From Synergistaceae bacterium (GTDB lineage: Bacteria > Synergistota > Synergistia > Synergistales > Aminobacteriaceae), in NCBI GenBank assembly GCA_017455085.1, contig JAFTBT010000100.1, forward strand, positions 1-17,089: 17,089 nucleotides of DNA, written 5' to 3'. The notes under the pieces are model-generated. The model worked only from the letters and a program-made list of their open reading frames with translations, made no database searches and was not told the origin of the DNA. A program made the translations under genes and the position numbers. Position 1 is the stretch's first letter, and every line of letters starts with the position of its first letter. This document shows positions 16,296 to 17,089 of the stretch, piece by piece.

Positions 16296-16484
16296 ATGGG
16301 TTTCTTCTCAAAAGCAGCAAGCGTTGGAAGTTTCGTGAAGGACTGTCCGGCAGAAATAGGTGTAGCAGTTGTGTCGGGCTGCTCCAGCAAGGGCGACAGT
16401 GTAGTCGGAAAAGCCGCGAAGAGTGCCGCGAATGTGGGTGCTGTGTATTCAGCCTACGAGAAAGGCCGCAAATCTGGCAAGTAG
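16296..16484 (+). CDS. Small hypothetical protein (62 aa)
   Basis: The ATG at 16296 follows a strong ribosome site, AAGGAGGTG, nine bases away. A longer frame from a TTG at 16257 has no such site. The product begins MGFFSKAASVGSFVKDC and is rich in Ala, Gly, Ser, Val and Lys, with a central IGVAVVSGCSS segment, two Cys (17, 29) and a basic tail EKGRKSGK. I do not recognise a family. It has no cleavable signal, and the hydrophobic stretch is too short to be sure of membrane insertion. It is followed after 65 bases by a glycine-zipper gene in the same direction. Small Ala/Gly-rich peptides of this sort include bacteriocin-like and membrane-active ones, but nothing specific supports that here. 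Confidence 0.7.
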   Translation: MGFFSKAASVGSFVKDCPAEIGVAVVSGCSSKGDSVVGKAAKSAANVGAVYSAYEKGRKSGK

Positions 16485-16549
16485 CCGACAGGTTCGGAAG
16501 CCTTCAGTGAGGAGCTGGAGGCAGATTTTGTGAATGGAGGCACTGATTC

Positions 16550-16867
16550 ATGAGCAAAGCCAAAGATATGGCAAAAGCTATGTGGAAAGCTAAGGATGTT
16601 GTGAAAGATATTCCGATTGGTACATCAGCAACAACTACTACAATTCGGACATGGACAAAGAAACGTGATGACGGTACTGTTGAGACCACAACCACAAAGG
16701 ACTTCACCATCAAGCCGTCAAGATCCGGCGCAAAATATGGAGCTATGGCCGGTGCAGCTGCGGGAGGAGTTATCGGGAACTATCTGCCCTTCATCGGAGG
16801 AACAGTGTGTGCGGTGATCGGGGCAATAGCCGGAGGGATAGCGGGCTGGATTTTCGGGCCGGCGTAA
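16550..16867 (+). CDS. Small two-helix glycine-zipper membrane protein (105 aa)
   Basis: Residues 1-60 are polar, with a Lys-rich helix (MSKAKDMAKAMWKAKDVVKD) and a Thr-rich strand region (TSATTTTIRTW; TVETTTTKDF). Residues 60-105 are two hydrophobic helices separated by NYLPFIGG. The glycines run in register: G60, G64, G68, G72, G76 in the first helix and G91, G95, G99, G103 in the second. This is a glycine-zipper pattern that packs helices tightly or drives oligomers in membranes. It occurs in outer-membrane lipoproteins, pore-forming peptides and some toxins, and no known family can be named. There is no signal peptide. GGAGG lies ten bases before the ATG. The gene is the second of three behind the C10 promoter. 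Confidence 0.8.
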   Translation: MSKAKDMAKAMWKAKDVVKDIPIGTSATTTTIRTWTKKRDDGTVETTTTKDFTIKPSRSGAKYGAMAGAAAGGVIGNYLPFIGGTVCAVIGAIAGGIAGWIFGPA

Positions 16868-16891
16868 TTCCTGTAAAGGAGAGTGATATTC

Positions 16892-16963
16892 ATGGAGTGG
16901 GGACGGCTTATCGCTTCGTTAGCTGCGGCGTTGTTTACTGCATTTCTTTGCCTTCGCAAGTAA
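16892..16963 (+). CDS. Predicted 23-residue membrane peptide
   Basis: AAGGAG stands ten bases before an ATG at 16892, the same arrangement as the previous gene. The 23 codons read MEWGRLIASLAAALFTAFLC plus LRK. This is a single hydrophobic helix with an acidic start and a basic end, the usual look of a small membrane peptide. It follows the glycine-zipper gene by 24 bases and is probably part of the same transcript. It is very short, so chance cannot be excluded, but the ribosome site and amphipathic ends favour a real gene. Confidence 0.5.
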   Translation: MEWGRLIASLAAALFTAFLCLRK

Positions 16964-16975
16964 TTCACAGCAAGA

Positions 16976-17089
16976 TTACTCCCCTGAAGACTCGTCGGGG
17001 GAGTCGTTCATCATCATCACGAACACTATCAACGCCCCTAACGAGATTTCCACATCCGCCAAGTTATACTGCAGATCCATAAACGGCAC
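16976..17089 (-). CDS. lspA: Lipoprotein signal peptidase II, C-terminal end (partial at window edge)
   Basis: Read from the right edge on the minus strand, 37 codons end at a TAA (16978-16976). They contain FMDLQYNLADVEISLGALIV, which matches the last transmembrane helix of LspA with the N-x-AD motif carrying one of the two catalytic aspartates. The tail is short and acidic (MNDSPDESSGE). LspA cleaves signal peptides of diacylated prolipoproteins in the inner membrane. The rest, including the first catalytic Asp, lies outside the window, so the call rests on one motif. It converges on the small-gene operon, whose last stop is 12 bases away. Confidence 0.7.
   Translation of the reverse strand: MPFMDLQYNLADVEISLGALIVFVMMMNDSPDESSGE
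16978..17004. terminator. Hairpin within the end of lspA; possible terminator of the small-gene operon
   Basis: ACTCCCC (16978-16984) pairs with GGGGAGT (16998-17004) in a 7-bp GC-rich stem with a 13-base loop. No T-run follows on the plus strand, so it is a weak terminator candidate. On the minus strand it codes for the acidic end of LspA. Confidence 0.3.

Overview
The window looks like a bacterial chromosome of moderate GC. It is most likely from a member of the Synergistota, or at least a lineage whose L27 carries an N-terminal extension cut by the protease Prp. The basis is gene order (rplU-prp-rpmA-obgE-nadD-LCP) and protein style. No 16S rRNA or marker comparison was possible, so the phylum is an inference.

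Layout. (1) 1-821, minus strand: the 5' part of a GT4 glycosyltransferase that runs off the left edge; an eight-copy heptanucleotide array lies at its 5' end. (2) 842-1499: regulatory DNA with divergent extended -10 promoters on either side of a 41/43-bp minisatellite. (3) 1500-5850, plus: a housekeeping operon for L21, Prp, L27, ObgE, NadD and an LCP cell-wall/polysaccharide transferase. It ends at a bidirectional terminator shared with the next, convergent block. (4) 5955-12809, minus: eight genes in probably two transcription units. The first is aminotransferase, ATP-grasp ligase and a NeuD-type acyltransferase broken at a G8 tract. The second is a NeuD-type acyltransferase, LUD protein, MaoC hydratase, CitE-like lyase and a third NeuD-type acyltransferase. 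Together they suggest synthesis and transfer of an unusual acyl or aminoacyl decoration, probably onto a surface glycan or small metabolite; this is inference. (5) 13172-16024, plus: argF, a divergent cobalamin-adenosyltransferase-like gene and metY, tightly packed and ending at a terminator. (6) 16176-16963, plus: a promoter with a C10 tract in its spacer drives three small genes of 62, 105 and 23 codons. The 105-residue product is a striking two-helix glycine-zipper protein. (7) 16976-17089, minus: the C-terminal end of lspA.

The most notable theme is the density of simple-sequence repeats at places where a length change would alter expression. They are a heptamer in the 5' coding region of the glycosyltransferase, a tetramer at the start of an operon transcript, a heptamer array that supplies a -35 box, a C10 tract in a promoter spacer, and G8 tracts inside two genes. 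At the copy numbers seen, the glycosyltransferase and one NeuD-type gene are out of frame ('off'). This is the layout expected of a phase-variable surface-decoration system. Slippage itself cannot be seen in a single sequence, and homopolymer errors are a possible alternative.
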